64,000 bases of DNA from JAICMB01 sp963838885 (GTDB lineage: Bacteria > Acidobacteriota > Terriglobia > Bryobacterales > Bryobacteraceae): contig CAWITB010000020.1 of NCBI GenBank assembly GCA_963838885.1, forward strand, positions 1 through 64,000. Reading direction: 5' to 3'. Of the stretch, positions 46,438 through 56,214 are shown piece after piece; position 1 is the stretch's first letter; every line of letters begins with the position of its first letter. Both the position numbers and the translations under genes were made by a program. Under the pieces are notes generated by a model, which searched no databases, had not been told where the DNA came from, and worked only from the letters and a program-made list of their open reading frames with translations.

Positions 46438-48996
46438 CTAGTCCGGGCTCCACTTGAGCAATGAGTTGCAAGGACGTGTCAGAGGATTGTCGTAGTGGTT
46501 GGGACTAACCCTGAGGGAATACCCCAGACGTCCCGTCTGATGCGGAACGAATTCCTTAGCGAACACATAGGCGGATCCCTGTTGCTCGATGGCCGGCAAC
46601 GTCATGACTTGAGTGTCTTCGAGATTTCCATTCACGCCAATGCGACCGATCACCGCCTCCACGCGGACCTCTTTAGGGCTCAAACCCGATAGTTCCACGA
46701 CCGCCCTCATGGGAATAGGCCACCCACTTAGTACCGACCCATCGGGAGGGGCGGGGCCGACGTCCACGAATCGAATATTATCCCAGGCGCGATGGACCTG
46801 CTCGTTCCAACGCACGCGATCGCGCGAAGACCGGTAATCGTCCTTGCGAGCATTGAGATATGCGCCGTGCGCCGGATCGTACAATTGAGAGACGTATTCG
46901 GAAACCATCCGTTGCGCGTTAAATTGCGGGCTCAAATGCATGAGCGACTGTTTTACGCGACGCACCCAATCGTTGGGCACGTCCTCTTCGTCGCGCGCCT
47001 GATAATACATCGGCGCAATCTCGTTTTCCAATATGGAATAAATGGCGCGGGCGTGAATTTCGTCCTGGTCGTCTGAATAAGGCTCGCGGTCGCCAATGGC
47101 CCAGCCGCCCGACATCTCGTATGCTTCGTCGAACCAGCCGTCGAGAATGCTGAGGTTGAGGACGCCGTTCATTCCGGCCTTCATTCCGCTGGTCCCGCAG
47201 GCCTCTTCCCCGCGCCGCGGCGTGTTCAGCCAGAGATCGACGCCCTGGACGAGCTCGCGTCCCACGCGCAACCCATAATCCTCGATAAAAAGGATGTGTC
47301 CGGAGAGCTGCGCGTCGCGCGAAAGCTGCACAATCTCGCGGATCAGCATTTTGCCGGGATGATCCTTGGGGTGGGCCTTGCCGGCGATCAGGATTTGAAC
47401 GGGACGTTCACTGTGGATCAAGATGCGCCGCAGCCGCTCGACGTCGCGGAAAAGGAGCGTGGCCCGCTTGTAGGTCGCGAAGCGCCGCGCGAAGCCGATC
47501 GTGAGCACGTCGGGGTCGAGGACGTCGGCGAGACGGCGCTGCTCCGCCGCCGGAGCTTTCCTCTGCACCGCATTCGCGACCGCGCGCTCGCGGACGAACT
47601 GGATCAAATTGCGTTTTCTGCGGCGATGCGTCTCCCACAGCTCCTGGTTCGGAATCTCCTGCACCATGTCCCAGATCTTCGGATCGGGATGGCGGTCGCG
47701 CCAGTCCGGCGCCAGGTATTGATCGTAAAGTTGCGCCAGATCGCTGTTCAGCCATGTCGGCAGGTGGACCCCGTTGGTAATGGAGGTAATGGGAACCTCC
47801 CACACGGGCAGCTTCGGCCACAGCTCCTGCCACATTTCTTGCGAGACTTTGCGATGCAGCGAGCTCACGGCGTTCCGATACGCCGACGTCTTGATAGCCG
47901 AGATGGCCATCGAAAAACGCTCGTTTTGATCAAGGGGATTACGGCGGCCGAGGGACAGGAACTGATCGAACGGAATGGCAGCCTCGCGGCAGTACTCGCC
48001 GAAGTATTCGTTCAGGATCCCGGCGTCGAAAATATCGATGCCCGCGGGTACGGAGGTGTGCGTCGTGAAAACGTTGTTGACGCGGCAGGCGTCGAGCGCC
48101 TCTTGAAAACTCAGGTTGCCGTTGGCGATCAAAAGCCGGATGCGCTCGATGGCCAGGAACGCGGAATGGCCCTCGTTCATGTGATAGACGGTGGGCTGCA
48201 GTCCCAGCTTGTCGAGCGCGCGCAGACCGCCGATGCCGAGCACGATCTCCTGGCGGATGCGCGTGTGTATATCGCCGCCATAGAGCTGTTCCGTGATTTC
48301 GCGATAGTCGGCGCGCTCGTTCTGGGGGATGTTGGTATCGAGGAGAAAGAGCTTGACGCGCCCCACGGCGATCTGCCACACCTTTACGCGCACGATGCCG
48401 CCGGGCAGCTTCACCTCCACCAACAGCTCCGCGCCATCGTCCAGGAGCACGGGCTTAACGGGCAGCGCATAGAAATCGTTTATAGGGTTGCGCTCCTGCT
48501 GCCAGCCATCTTGATTTAGAAACTGCTGGAAGTAGCCCTTCTGGTACAGCAGACCGACGCCCACGAGCGGGGCATCGGCATCGCTCGAGGCCTTCAGATG
48601 ATCGCCGGAAAGAATCCCGAGGCCGCCGGAATAGATCGGAATGCAGCCGGCCAGACCGTATTCCATCGAAAAGTAAGCGATCAGCTTGCCGTCTCCGGAG
48701 GAGTCGCCTTTTTGGAGATAGGAATCAAAACTTTCGCAAGCCTTGCGGTAGAGGGCGAGAAAGCGCGGATCGGCGGCGGCGCGTTCGAGCGTCGCCTGCG
48801 GAACGCGGCCGAGCATCAGAACCGGGTTGTGGTCGCAAGCCTTCCATAAGGCGGGATCCATGCGCCGGAATAAGGAGCGAATGGTGTGGTCCCAATTCCA
48901 CAGAATGTTATAAGCGAGTTCGCTGAGTCGCGCCAGCGCCGGAGGGAGCGCCGGACGAACGAGGAACTCCTTAAGCGGACGGATCTGGAAAGCCAT
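46438..48996 (-). CDS. glgP: alpha-glucan (glycogen/maltodextrin) phosphorylase
   Basis: The 852-residue phosphorylase releases glucose 1-phosphate from alpha-1,4-glucans. The N-terminal domain (LPPALARLSELAYNILWNWD) marks the shorter bacterial type with a DUF3417-like start. Other blocks: YFSMEYGLAGCIPIYSGGLG, HMNEGHSAFLAIER, TSITNGVHLPTW, and the PLP site EEACGTSGMKAGMNGVLNLS near residue 600, whose Lys carries the cofactor. No other glycogen gene is adjacent. Intact. Confidence 0.95.
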   Translation of the reverse strand: MAFQIRPLKEFLVRPALPPALARLSELAYNILWNWDHTIRSLFRRMDPALWKACDHNPVLMLGRVPQATLERAAADPRFLALYRKACESFDSYLQKGDSSGDGKLIAYFSMEYGLAGCIPIYSGGLGILSGDHLKASSDADAPLVGVGLLYQKGYFQQFLNQDGWQQERNPINDFYALPVKPVLLDDGAELLVEVKLPGGIVRVKVWQIAVGRVKLFLLDTNIPQNERADYREITEQLYGGDIHTRIRQEIVLGIGGLRALDKLGLQPTVYHMNEGHSAFLAIERIRLLIANGNLSFQEALDACRVNNVFTTHTSVPAGIDIFDAGILNEYFGEYCREAAIPFDQFLSLGRRNPLDQNERFSMAISAIKTSAYRNAVSSLHRKVSQEMWQELWPKLPVWEVPITSITNGVHLPTWLNSDLAQLYDQYLAPDWRDRHPDPKIWDMVQEIPNQELWETHRRRKRNLIQFVRERAVANAVQRKAPAAEQRRLADVLDPDVLTIGFARRFATYKRATLLFRDVERLRRILIHSERPVQILIAGKAHPKDHPGKMLIREIVQLSRDAQLSGHILFIEDYGLRVGRELVQGVDLWLNTPRRGEEACGTSGMKAGMNGVLNLSILDGWFDEAYEMSGGWAIGDREPYSDDQDEIHARAIYSILENEIAPMYYQARDEEDVPNDWVRRVKQSLMHLSPQFNAQRMVSEYVSQLYDPAHGAYLNARKDDYRSSRDRVRWNEQVHRAWDNIRFVDVGPAPPDGSVLSGWPIPMRAVVELSGLSPKEVRVEAVIGRIGVNGNLEDTQVMTLPAIEQQGSAYVFAKEFVPHQTGRLGYSLRVSPNHYDNPLTRPCNSLLKWSPD

Positions 48997-49055
48997 TTTC
49001 CCCCGAGTTACTTACTAGGTTAGCATTGGGCCGGACGGCGCCGGAAGGTCACTTC

Positions 49056-50717
49056 TTATCTATCGGGAGACGCGAGCGATAGATTAGCCTGCCCGCCGGA
49101 AGCAACCGGGGAGAACATGGCGTTCTGAACGGCAATGGCCGCGGCGCCCAATACGCCCGCGTGGTACCCCAGTTCCGAACTTCGAATCTGCAACCGGCGC
49201 TGCTGCCAGACCGATACGCGCCCCGACAATTCCGCCTTTAGCGCCGCAATGAGAATGGGATTATTCTGCGCCAGTCCACCTGCCAAAATGATCGCCTCCG
49301 GATCGAGTAATTGAACGATCATGGCGCAGCCGATCGCAAGGTAATGCGCCAGCTCTCGAATTGCCGCCACCGCCGCAACATCGCCGGCGTTCGCCGCGGC
49401 GATCACCTTTTCCGCGCTGTCGTATGTACCGCCTGCGTATTCCACCATCGCCGCCGCGTTCGCATACCTTTCCAGGCAGCCCCGCTGGCCGCAATTACAA
49501 AGCCGGCCACCGGGTTCAATCGAGATGTGCCCCACTGCATTCGCGAAGAAGTGGGCGCCGCGGTTGAGACGGCCTCCTGTGTAACATCCGCCGCCCACTC
49601 CGGTACCGAGAGTGATGCAAACAAAATCGCCGAAATCCCGGCCTGCGCCGAATTCCTTTTCCGCGGCGGCGAGCGCGTTGGCATCGTTCTCGACGAATAC
49701 CCGAACGCCGGTGGCCGCATGGATCTCGTCCGCGATTGGCGTTCCCGTCCAACCGGGCAGGTTATCCGTGGCATAGGCCACGCGCCCCGTTGCTGTGTCC
49801 ACCCACCCGGCCGTTGCGATCCCGATGGCGGCCGGCCGCCGGCCCGCTTCGCGACACCTGTCCAGAGCCGCACGCGCCGCGCGCTTCAGAACCTCGAGTA
49901 GCGCCGCACGCCCTCCCGCCGCCGGCGTCGGAGTAACATCGCTCCACAATAGTTTACCGGCACGCGACACAACGCCGAATTTTGTGTTCGTACCCCCGAG
50001 ATCGATGCCGATAATCCCAATCTCTTGGCCGTGATGCTCCGATGCGCGTTCCACGGCATCCGCGAAGAGGCGCGCAATGACGTGTGGACGCGTAATCGCA
50101 CTCCCCACCACCACCGCGAACGCCCCGCGCAAAATCGCCTCCGCCGCAGCCGCCGGCGTATCGATTCGACCCTCGGCGATAACGGGTACGGTCACCGCCG
50201 CGGTAAGCTCCCCGATAAAATCCGGTTCGAATGCGCGCACGCCCGATGTTTCGTCCGTATATCCGCGCATCGTCGAGAGCACCACGTCCGCCCCGGCTTC
50301 TACCGCCATGACCGCCTCCTCGACGGTTGCGATGTCCGCCAAAACCGGCACTCGCAGCTCCGACTTGATACGGCGTAGGCGGCCGAGCGCTCCGGTCTCC
50401 CGGCCGCGGCGCGTGCAGTCGAGCGCGATCATCGAGGCGCCCGCATCCACGAGCGATTTCGCCGCTTCAACGGTCGGCGTAATCAAGACCTTGCCGTCTG
50501 AATGGACGATCTTATGAATGCCGATGATCGGGACCGCAACGGCGGCGCGGATCGCTCGAACGTCATCCGGTCCGTTGGCGCGGATTCCAGCCGCTCCCCC
50601 CGCTACCGCGGCCGCCGCGAAGCGGTCCGCCAAGCCGAAAAATACATCCTGCGGATCGGCCTGGCAGGAGACCACAAGCTTCCCGGCGAAGGAGCGGCAA
50701 ATATCTGGCGCCTTCAC
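49056..50717 (-). CDS. fused ManNAc-6-P epimerase and ROK-type ManNAc kinase
   Basis: A 553-residue two-domain protein. Residues about 1-230 are a NanE-type TIM barrel (KLVVSCQAD, VPIIGIHKIVHSDGKVLITP, ALDCTRRGR, VLADIATVEEAVMAVEAGAD, VIAEGRIDTP). The rest is a ROK kinase (GIIGIDLGGTNTKFGVVSRA, FVENDANALAAAEKEFG, LGTGVGGG, zinc motif CNCGQRGCLE). Together these would phosphorylate N-acetylmannosamine and convert it to GlcNAc-6-P in sialic acid breakdown. GTG 50717 lies in a GTGA overlap with the permease stop, hence coupled translation; the longer frame to 50819 is unlikely. Confidence 0.87.
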   Translation of the reverse strand: MKAPDICRSFAGKLVVSCQADPQDVFFGLADRFAAAAVAGGAAGIRANGPDDVRAIRAAVAVPIIGIHKIVHSDGKVLITPTVEAAKSLVDAGASMIALDCTRRGRETGALGRLRRIKSELRVPVLADIATVEEAVMAVEAGADVVLSTMRGYTDETSGVRAFEPDFIGELTAAVTVPVIAEGRIDTPAAAAEAILRGAFAVVVGSAITRPHVIARLFADAVERASEHHGQEIGIIGIDLGGTNTKFGVVSRAGKLLWSDVTPTPAAGGRAALLEVLKRAARAALDRCREAGRRPAAIGIATAGWVDTATGRVAYATDNLPGWTGTPIADEIHAATGVRVFVENDANALAAAEKEFGAGRDFGDFVCITLGTGVGGGCYTGGRLNRGAHFFANAVGHISIEPGGRLCNCGQRGCLERYANAAAMVEYAGGTYDSAEKVIAAANAGDVAAVAAIRELAHYLAIGCAMIVQLLDPEAIILAGGLAQNNPILIAALKAELSGRVSVWQQRRLQIRSSELGYHAGVLGAAAIAVQNAMFSPVASGGQANLSLASPDR

Positions 50718-51718
50718 GCCGTGAACCTCGTAGATGCCGCGCACAGAAGGATCGCTGCGATGAGCGTCACAATTCCCCATCCCATCCGCGACCGCGCCCG
50801 CGGCGGCGCGCTCCGCCATTCACCCAGGAGAATACCCATTAGATTCGCGACGACCAGGCCGACGGCCAGGCTCAAGGGCCAGCCGATCGACGGGCCCATG
50901 TTGCCAAGCCGCGGCGTCGCGGCCCCATAGAGAACAATGCTACCGCCCCACAGCAGCCCCATGAGGATGCTTAACAGCCATGGCCGCCCCGTCGATGTCA
51001 GAATCAGTCCCGCCGTATTGTTCTTCCGCATCAGATAACCGCAATACGCAATATTGGGAATGGCTCCGGCGCCGAGCATCAAAAGCCAGATACAGTTCGT
51101 CGCGCCAAATTGCGACTCGCCGGCGCGCACGCCCGCATCGGCGATGGGCATCGCGAGCGTGAAGCCGATGTTGAAGACCGCCGACATGATGCCGGATGCA
51201 ATGGCGAAAAAATATCCCAGCGCCTGCGCCCGCGCTACGGCGCCCCGGCCCGCCGCCCGATCGCGCAGCCTCCCGGCCATCCCGCACAATGCCACGCCCG
51301 CAAGAAACGCGGCGATGCCCAGAAAGAGGGTCGCAATCGATGGACTCAGGTGGACGCCTCCCTTCAGGATGAGGGGTACCAGCGATCCCAGCGCCGAACT
51401 CAGCCCGATCACAAGGCTGTTCGCCACCGAAACGCCCAGCCGCTCGACACTCTGCCCGAACGAGATCGCGCCAAAGCCCCAGGCAAAGCCGAAACCCAAA
51501 GCCGCGGCCAACGCCCCACGCGGCGCCTGCCCTATCCAGGCGCGCCAATCGGGAGCGGTTCCGTACGCCATCGCCACGGGCATGATGAGGCAGGCGACCA
51601 CAATAAACACCAGCCAGATGTTCTCCCACTTCCACCGCATCGGCAGCTTCATGGGGGCGCTAAAGAGGCCGTTGCACACACCCGAGAGCACTGCAAGGGC
51701 AATTCCCGTTGCGATCAT
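50714..51718 (-). CDS. RhaT-like sugar permease
   Basis: A 334-residue membrane protein with ten hydrophobic helices, resembling the L-rhamnose-proton symporter family: ALAVLSGVCNGLFSAPMKLP then MRWKWENIWLVF, GFGFAWGFGAISFGQSVERL, GVSVANSLVIGLSSALGSLV, FAIASGIMSAVFNIGFTLAM and GPSIGWPLSLAVGLVVANLM. I start at the Met of MIATGIALAVLSG (51718), since the extension to 51928 is polar. Coupling to the NanE-NanK fusion suggests that it imports an amino sugar (perhaps ManNAc) rather than rhamnose. Confidence 0.84.
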   Translation of the reverse strand: MIATGIALAVLSGVCNGLFSAPMKLPMRWKWENIWLVFIVVACLIMPVAMAYGTAPDWRAWIGQAPRGALAAALGFGFAWGFGAISFGQSVERLGVSVANSLVIGLSSALGSLVPLILKGGVHLSPSIATLFLGIAAFLAGVALCGMAGRLRDRAAGRGAVARAQALGYFFAIASGIMSAVFNIGFTLAMPIADAGVRAGESQFGATNCIWLLMLGAGAIPNIAYCGYLMRKNNTAGLILTSTGRPWLLSILMGLLWGGSIVLYGAATPRLGNMGPSIGWPLSLAVGLVVANLMGILLGEWRSAPPRARSRMGWGIVTLIAAILLCAASTRFTA

Positions 51719-52005
51719 ATTCGAGAATTCCGGAATTCCAGTGATATCACAGGAGGTACACGCTTCGACGGCGTTCACCGATCCATTCAAGGACTGCGGA
51801 GCGCATAGCGGCTGTATAGAGTGTAAATCCGCGCGCGTGGCGGATCGCGCGACGCACGGCGCCGGCGCGGCTCGCCTCGGTTGGGTGGATTTTCGCGAGC
51901 CGCGTTGAAGCGCGCCGAAACGTGCCAAGCTCAGAGCCTGCCGCAGGCCGCTGGACTCGCCGTGTCAATGGCAAGCTACAAGCCGAATCTAAGCGTCTCA
52001 ATAAC
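51719..52005. other. intergenic stretch without a supported gene
   Basis: Upstream of the permease and downstream of the crotonase fragment; no frame has a recognisable domain. It should hold the promoter of the permease/NanE-NanK operon. Confidence 0.4.
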
Positions 52006-52107
52006 TCATGCGAGAAGTTCGGGGCTCAGCGCGTTCATCCGCTCCGGGCGATTCAAAGTCAACGTCGCGATGCGGTCCTCGACCGCGGTCAGGATCACAT
52101 CGCTCAT
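52006..52107 (-). pseudogene. orphan N-terminus of an enoyl-CoA hydratase
   Basis: The 33-residue frame opens MSDVILTAVEDRIATLTLNR and continues PERMNALSPELL, the first strand and turn of crotonase-family enzymes (N-R-P-E-x-x-N-A-L). A ribosome site AAAAGGAA precedes the ATG. After LLA the frame meets TGA; the CoA-binding and oxyanion parts are absent. It starts 12 nt after the BNR gene. Confidence 0.65.
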
Positions 52108-52119
52108 GATGGTTCCTTT

Positions 52120-53184
52120 TTATGGGACGACCGGGCGCGTAACAATCACGCCATTGTCCTCCCACGCTGCTAGCGCTCCGCCACCCGGCAGACCATCGAT
52201 GGCGGGAAACGAACCGTTGTTCGAAAGCTCCTCGATTTTGCCGTCGTTCCACAATTCGATCTTCGTCCCGTCGGTCCAGATCGCATAGATCCGGCCTCGG
52301 CTCATGGCCACCGCGATATCCTTTCCTGGGCCGATCTGCATCTCTTCTTTGCCGGGCTCGGCCAGGAACACGCTTGGTCCGCGCCGCCATGCTGTAATCG
52401 TCTTCATCGCGGATGTGGCGATGCCGCCCCCGTCCATGGGGCACGCGTTCAGTTGCCAGCTCCCGCTCCCCAGCTTCTCCGGCTTAGAAAAGGCCGCTCC
52501 ATCGCGCGATCGAGCCAGATACATATCGCGGTTGCCGTTCAGCCAGTTGCGCCACATCACCAGGATTTGGCCGCTTGCATCGATCGCCGCCGATGGACTG
52601 CAGCATTGGCATATACTTCCCTCCGGAGAGTGGTAAATGATGACATTCTTGGACCAGGTAGCGCCGCCATCCTTCGAACGCGCGCCGTAAAGTTCGGTCC
52701 CCGCGCCACTGCGTTTGTCCAACCAAGCCGCAAACACGGTCCCCTTGGCATCCGCCGCCAGGGAATGCAGGCCTTCCGTGGGAGCGCCGGGTTCGTCATT
52801 GACCATGATTTCCCGGGACCAACTCTTGCCGTTATCGATAGAACGCCAAACCATCAGATTTCCGTCCGATGGCAAGCCGTGCGCGTGCTGCTGCTGGCTA
52901 ACAGTTTGGCCCGTGACCGCGCTGATGACGATCGACTTCCCGGAAAAAGCGATGTGCGGTCCGCGGTGATGGTGCAGCGCAAGGACTGGCGCTTCCGCGA
53001 CCTTGACGGGCACGCCGAAGGTCTTGCCGCCGTCGCGGGAAATACTGCAGTAAATCGAGTGTCCGGCGCCGAAGGTCATGGCCGTCAAAGAACTATTTGC
53101 CGCAATTTTCGGCTCGCGCGCGGGCGTATCCGGGCCCATTGGCCCCAAGCTCGCAAACATCATTGCGAAGAAAAATGAAAACAT
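52120..53184 (-). CDS. exported BNR-repeat (sialidase-fold) protein with CQCC motif
   Basis: A 354-residue protein with a signal-like start (MFSFFFAMMFASLGPMG) and four Asp-box turns: SRDGGKTFG, SIDNGKSWS, SKDGGATWS and SRDGAAFSK, as in six-bladed sialidase-type propellers. The catalytic arginine triad of true sialidases is not evident. Two unusual features are HHHRGPHIAF and SICQCCSPSA; from memory, similar Cys motifs occur in sialidase-fold proteins near copper genes. It begins 9 nt after the TonB receptor, so it is co-transcribed with it. A metal-related or structural role seems likelier than sialic acid release, although the Nan genes are close by. Confidence 0.75.
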   Translation of the reverse strand: MFSFFFAMMFASLGPMGPDTPAREPKIAANSSLTAMTFGAGHSIYCSISRDGGKTFGVPVKVAEAPVLALHHHRGPHIAFSGKSIVISAVTGQTVSQQQHAHGLPSDGNLMVWRSIDNGKSWSREIMVNDEPGAPTEGLHSLAADAKGTVFAAWLDKRSGAGTELYGARSKDGGATWSKNVIIYHSPEGSICQCCSPSAAIDASGQILVMWRNWLNGNRDMYLARSRDGAAFSKPEKLGSGSWQLNACPMDGGGIATSAMKTITAWRRGPSVFLAEPGKEEMQIGPGKDIAVAMSRGRIYAIWTDGTKIELWNDGKIEELSNNGSFPAIDGLPGGGALAAWEDNGVIVTRPVVP

Positions 53185-53193
53185 ACGATTCTC

Positions 53194-56028
53194 CTAGAAC
53201 GTTGCCTTGACGCCGAGTTGAAACGTTCTGGGGTCGCCCACCGCTGTAACCTGCTTGAACGTTGGCGATGGATTGGTGGGATAAGCGCCGGGGCCGAAGT
53301 TGCCGTTTAAGGTCACGCCGTTGACATGATTCGTCAAGTTGAACCCCTCGACCAGGCCCTCCAAACGCAGACGTTCCGTAATCTGGAAGCCGCGGCTGAG
53401 GCGCGCGTTCACGTTAAAAAAGTCGAAACCGGATCCAGCGTTACGGTTAATGAAAACGCCATTGATGGTTGGGCGCGCGGCAGTGCCCTGCACCGTATTG
53501 GCGCCCGTCGTAATGTTGAACGGAAAGGGCGAGTAATACTGCAACATGCCGGTCAATTGAAAGCCATGGCTAAGGCGCTGCCATGCCCCGTCCGCCCTGG
53601 CCATCGAAGAATGGATGGTGCCTTCGGAGACGAAACGGTTGCGCTGATCGTCGTCGGAGCGGCCGTAATCCTGCCAAATATTGAAGTTGTTAATCGGAGC
53701 GCTAAAGAAGAACTCTCCCACGTTGTCGAGGGCCTTTGAATAAGTGTAGGAAAGACGGTAGCTCCCCCACCGCACCGGACGTTGCACGAACGAAATGTGC
53801 AAGCCGTCATAATGCGAGTCCGCCAAAGACGAATACTGGCTGTCGTTGCCAAAGGCCGCGTTCGGCCGGCAACCGTTGTTGTTGCCGGAGGCGATGCACG
53901 TGGGCACGTTCTGGTTCACGGAGGCGATAAGATGAAGTCCGCGCACGTGCTGGTAGCCGACCGTCAGCGTGCTGCGCGTCCCAATTTGCTGCTCAATCTC
54001 GAAACTTCCCTGCTCCGAGTAAGCGTTTTGCATATGCGGATCCATGGTCGAAAAGTTGACCAGTGTCACGGACGGAATGGCGCCATTGAGAATGCCGGGG
54101 AAAATGGGCGCCCCGGCTTGCGTGGGAGAAAGACTTACGCTGTTCTGGCTCAAATCGCTTAGGTTCGTCGTGTTGCCCGCCGACAGCAGCGCGTTCGCGA
54201 GCGCGCGCAATGGGATGCGGTCATAGAACAGTCCGTAACCGCCGCGAATCACCGTTTTGCGCGAGGCGAATGGGGACCAGGCGAAGCCTCCGCGCGGTGA
54301 GATATTGTTGGTATCCGTGGCGATGGATTTCAGGTACTGCAAATCGTACCGCATGCCGAGGTTCAGCGTCAGTCTGGAATTCACCTTCCATTCATCCTGC
54401 GCGTAAAAACCCACATTCGGATTGGTTTGGGGAACCACAGTGTTACCAAACGTCTGCGTGTACCCCGAGTTGTTGTAAGCGCCTGTCAAAAATGTTGCCA
54501 GAGAAGAAAAGGAGTAACTGCCTCGAAGAGAGCGCGGAAATGTAATTACGTCGTCGTTATAGAGGAAATCCGCTCCCACTCGAATGGCGTGCGCTCCCGC
54601 CGAGTAGGAAACATTGTCCACGATTTCACCCTCTTTGTTCAGCCGCCCCGTGGGCGAACCCGAAAGCGTACCGAAAGAAGCAACGCCTGAAATGGAGACC
54701 GCCGGCCCGATTGGATCCGACGGCGGAGCCGTCAGACTGCTGTTTGTAAACTGTCCCCGAGTCTCATTGACCAGTCGCGGCGTCAGTGCCGCGATGTTGC
54801 TGATCGCGATGGTCTGATCGGTATCGTGCAGGTTCGCCGATGCGGTGGCCGCGCTCAACGCCCCGGCGCCCCGCGAGTTTATGCTGTTCACGTCGTACAG
54901 GCTGTAGCGCACGCTGAATTGATCTCTTTCGCTGAACTGGTGATCGACTTTCGCCAGGAAATTCTCGTTTCGTACCGGGTTGGGATAAAGACCAGTCGAA
55001 ATCAGCGGTCCGGGGTATCCCACCTCTGTAAGCCTGGCATTAATCGCCGCCACATTTGCCGGCGCTATCGTGATCAGGCCGGACTGGTTCAGTTCCCGCC
55101 CCTCGAAATTCGCGAAATAAAAGGTGCGGTCGTGAATGATTGGTCCGCCCATGCTCGCGCCGTATTGGGACTGCGTCAGGGGAAGCGCGGCGTGCGAAAG
55201 CGCGTTCGCGGCATCGAGGCGCTGATTGCGAAAATAGCCGTACAAATCTCCGTGCACGGAATTGGTGCCGCTCTTCGTGACTACATTGATGTATCCGCCC
55301 AAAGCGCGACCAAACTCCGCCTGTCCGCCGGAGGTGACTACTTGAACCTCGTCCACCACGTCAAGACCATAGAAGGAGCCCGTCAGGCCGGCGGCATCGT
55401 CATTGTTTGAAAGGCCGTCAACAATAAAACTGTTCGAAAAGTTACGCTGGCTTCCGATGGAAAGGCCTTGACCGGGAACCGCCGACGATTCGGCGAAAAG
55501 CTGGTTCGATGCGGTATTGGTGGGCGATACGCCGGGAACCAAAAGAGCGGCATCGAGGAAGTTGCGCCCGTTTGAGGGCATGTTCTGAATCACGCTTTCC
55601 GGCACCGTTCCCGCGATCTGAGTGCGAGCCGTCTCGAGGACCGCGCCCTCGGCGCTGACCGTGACGCTGCCTTGCGCGGAGGCCACCGTCAGCAGGACGG
55701 GAAGCTCGAAAGCCGAGCCCGCCGTGAGTACGACGGAGCGCGTCGCATCCGTGAAACCCTCATGATGCACCGTGATCGCATAAGGTCCCAAGCGTAGGTA
55801 CGGAAAACGAAAACGGCCTTCGTGATCCGTTATGGTAGTGCCGGCGACATTGGTCTCGGTTTGCGTGGCGGTTACCCGTGCATCTTCGATGACGGCGCCG
55901 CTTGCATCCGTGGCGCGTCCGCTGATGCTGCCATTGTTAATGGTTTCCTGCGCGCAAACGAGCGATGCGGCGCAGGCTAGGAATAGGAAACAAATTGGAA
56001 ACGTTCCAACGCGCGTAAAACGAAACAT
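53194..56028 (-). CDS. TonB-dependent receptor with carboxypeptidase-like N-domain
   Basis: A 944-residue outer-membrane receptor. Signal peptide (residues 1-26, ending LVCAQ), a carboxypeptidase-regulatory-like domain (ISGRATDASGAVIEDARVTA), the plug (VIQNMPSNGRNFLDAALLVP, FIVDGLSNNDDAAGL, EFGRALGGYINVVTKSGTN), and a beta barrel ending FQLGVKATF with the terminal Phe needed for insertion. One extracellular loop near residue 690 contains a Cys pair (CIASGNNNGCRP). It is upstream of the BNR protein in the same operon. Confidence 0.9.
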   Translation of the reverse strand: MFRFTRVGTFPICFLFLACAASLVCAQETINNGSISGRATDASGAVIEDARVTATQTETNVAGTTITDHEGRFRFPYLRLGPYAITVHHEGFTDATRSVVLTAGSAFELPVLLTVASAQGSVTVSAEGAVLETARTQIAGTVPESVIQNMPSNGRNFLDAALLVPGVSPTNTASNQLFAESSAVPGQGLSIGSQRNFSNSFIVDGLSNNDDAAGLTGSFYGLDVVDEVQVVTSGGQAEFGRALGGYINVVTKSGTNSVHGDLYGYFRNQRLDAANALSHAALPLTQSQYGASMGGPIIHDRTFYFANFEGRELNQSGLITIAPANVAAINARLTEVGYPGPLISTGLYPNPVRNENFLAKVDHQFSERDQFSVRYSLYDVNSINSRGAGALSAATASANLHDTDQTIAISNIAALTPRLVNETRGQFTNSSLTAPPSDPIGPAVSISGVASFGTLSGSPTGRLNKEGEIVDNVSYSAGAHAIRVGADFLYNDDVITFPRSLRGSYSFSSLATFLTGAYNNSGYTQTFGNTVVPQTNPNVGFYAQDEWKVNSRLTLNLGMRYDLQYLKSIATDTNNISPRGGFAWSPFASRKTVIRGGYGLFYDRIPLRALANALLSAGNTTNLSDLSQNSVSLSPTQAGAPIFPGILNGAIPSVTLVNFSTMDPHMQNAYSEQGSFEIEQQIGTRSTLTVGYQHVRGLHLIASVNQNVPTCIASGNNNGCRPNAAFGNDSQYSSLADSHYDGLHISFVQRPVRWGSYRLSYTYSKALDNVGEFFFSAPINNFNIWQDYGRSDDDQRNRFVSEGTIHSSMARADGAWQRLSHGFQLTGMLQYYSPFPFNITTGANTVQGTAARPTINGVFINRNAGSGFDFFNVNARLSRGFQITERLRLEGLVEGFNLTNHVNGVTLNGNFGPGAYPTNPSPTFKQVTAVGDPRTFQLGVKATF

Positions 56029-56214
56029 TTAGTTCTCCAGCAATGTACTCGCAGGCAACTGCGGCCTTAAACTTTTTCAAACCGCGCTAAAATCGCGCTC
56101 TTCAAGACAGGGGGAATGAATTCCGCGCCACCCACCAGCGCACGATCGCCTTGGCTCAGCGCATGGAGTTCCCTTAGATCTCCGGCGCCAAGGCAAAACG
56201 AAATGCGTTAGGGG

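Noticed and set aside
47296..48519. 407-residue plus frame opposite glgP
   Set aside because: Antisense of a conserved phosphorylase; no motif.
52120..53184. Functional sialidase acting with the NanE-NanK fusion
   Set aside because: Asp boxes only show the fold; the arginine triad is not evident and the gene is coupled to the TonB receptor, not to the Nan genes.
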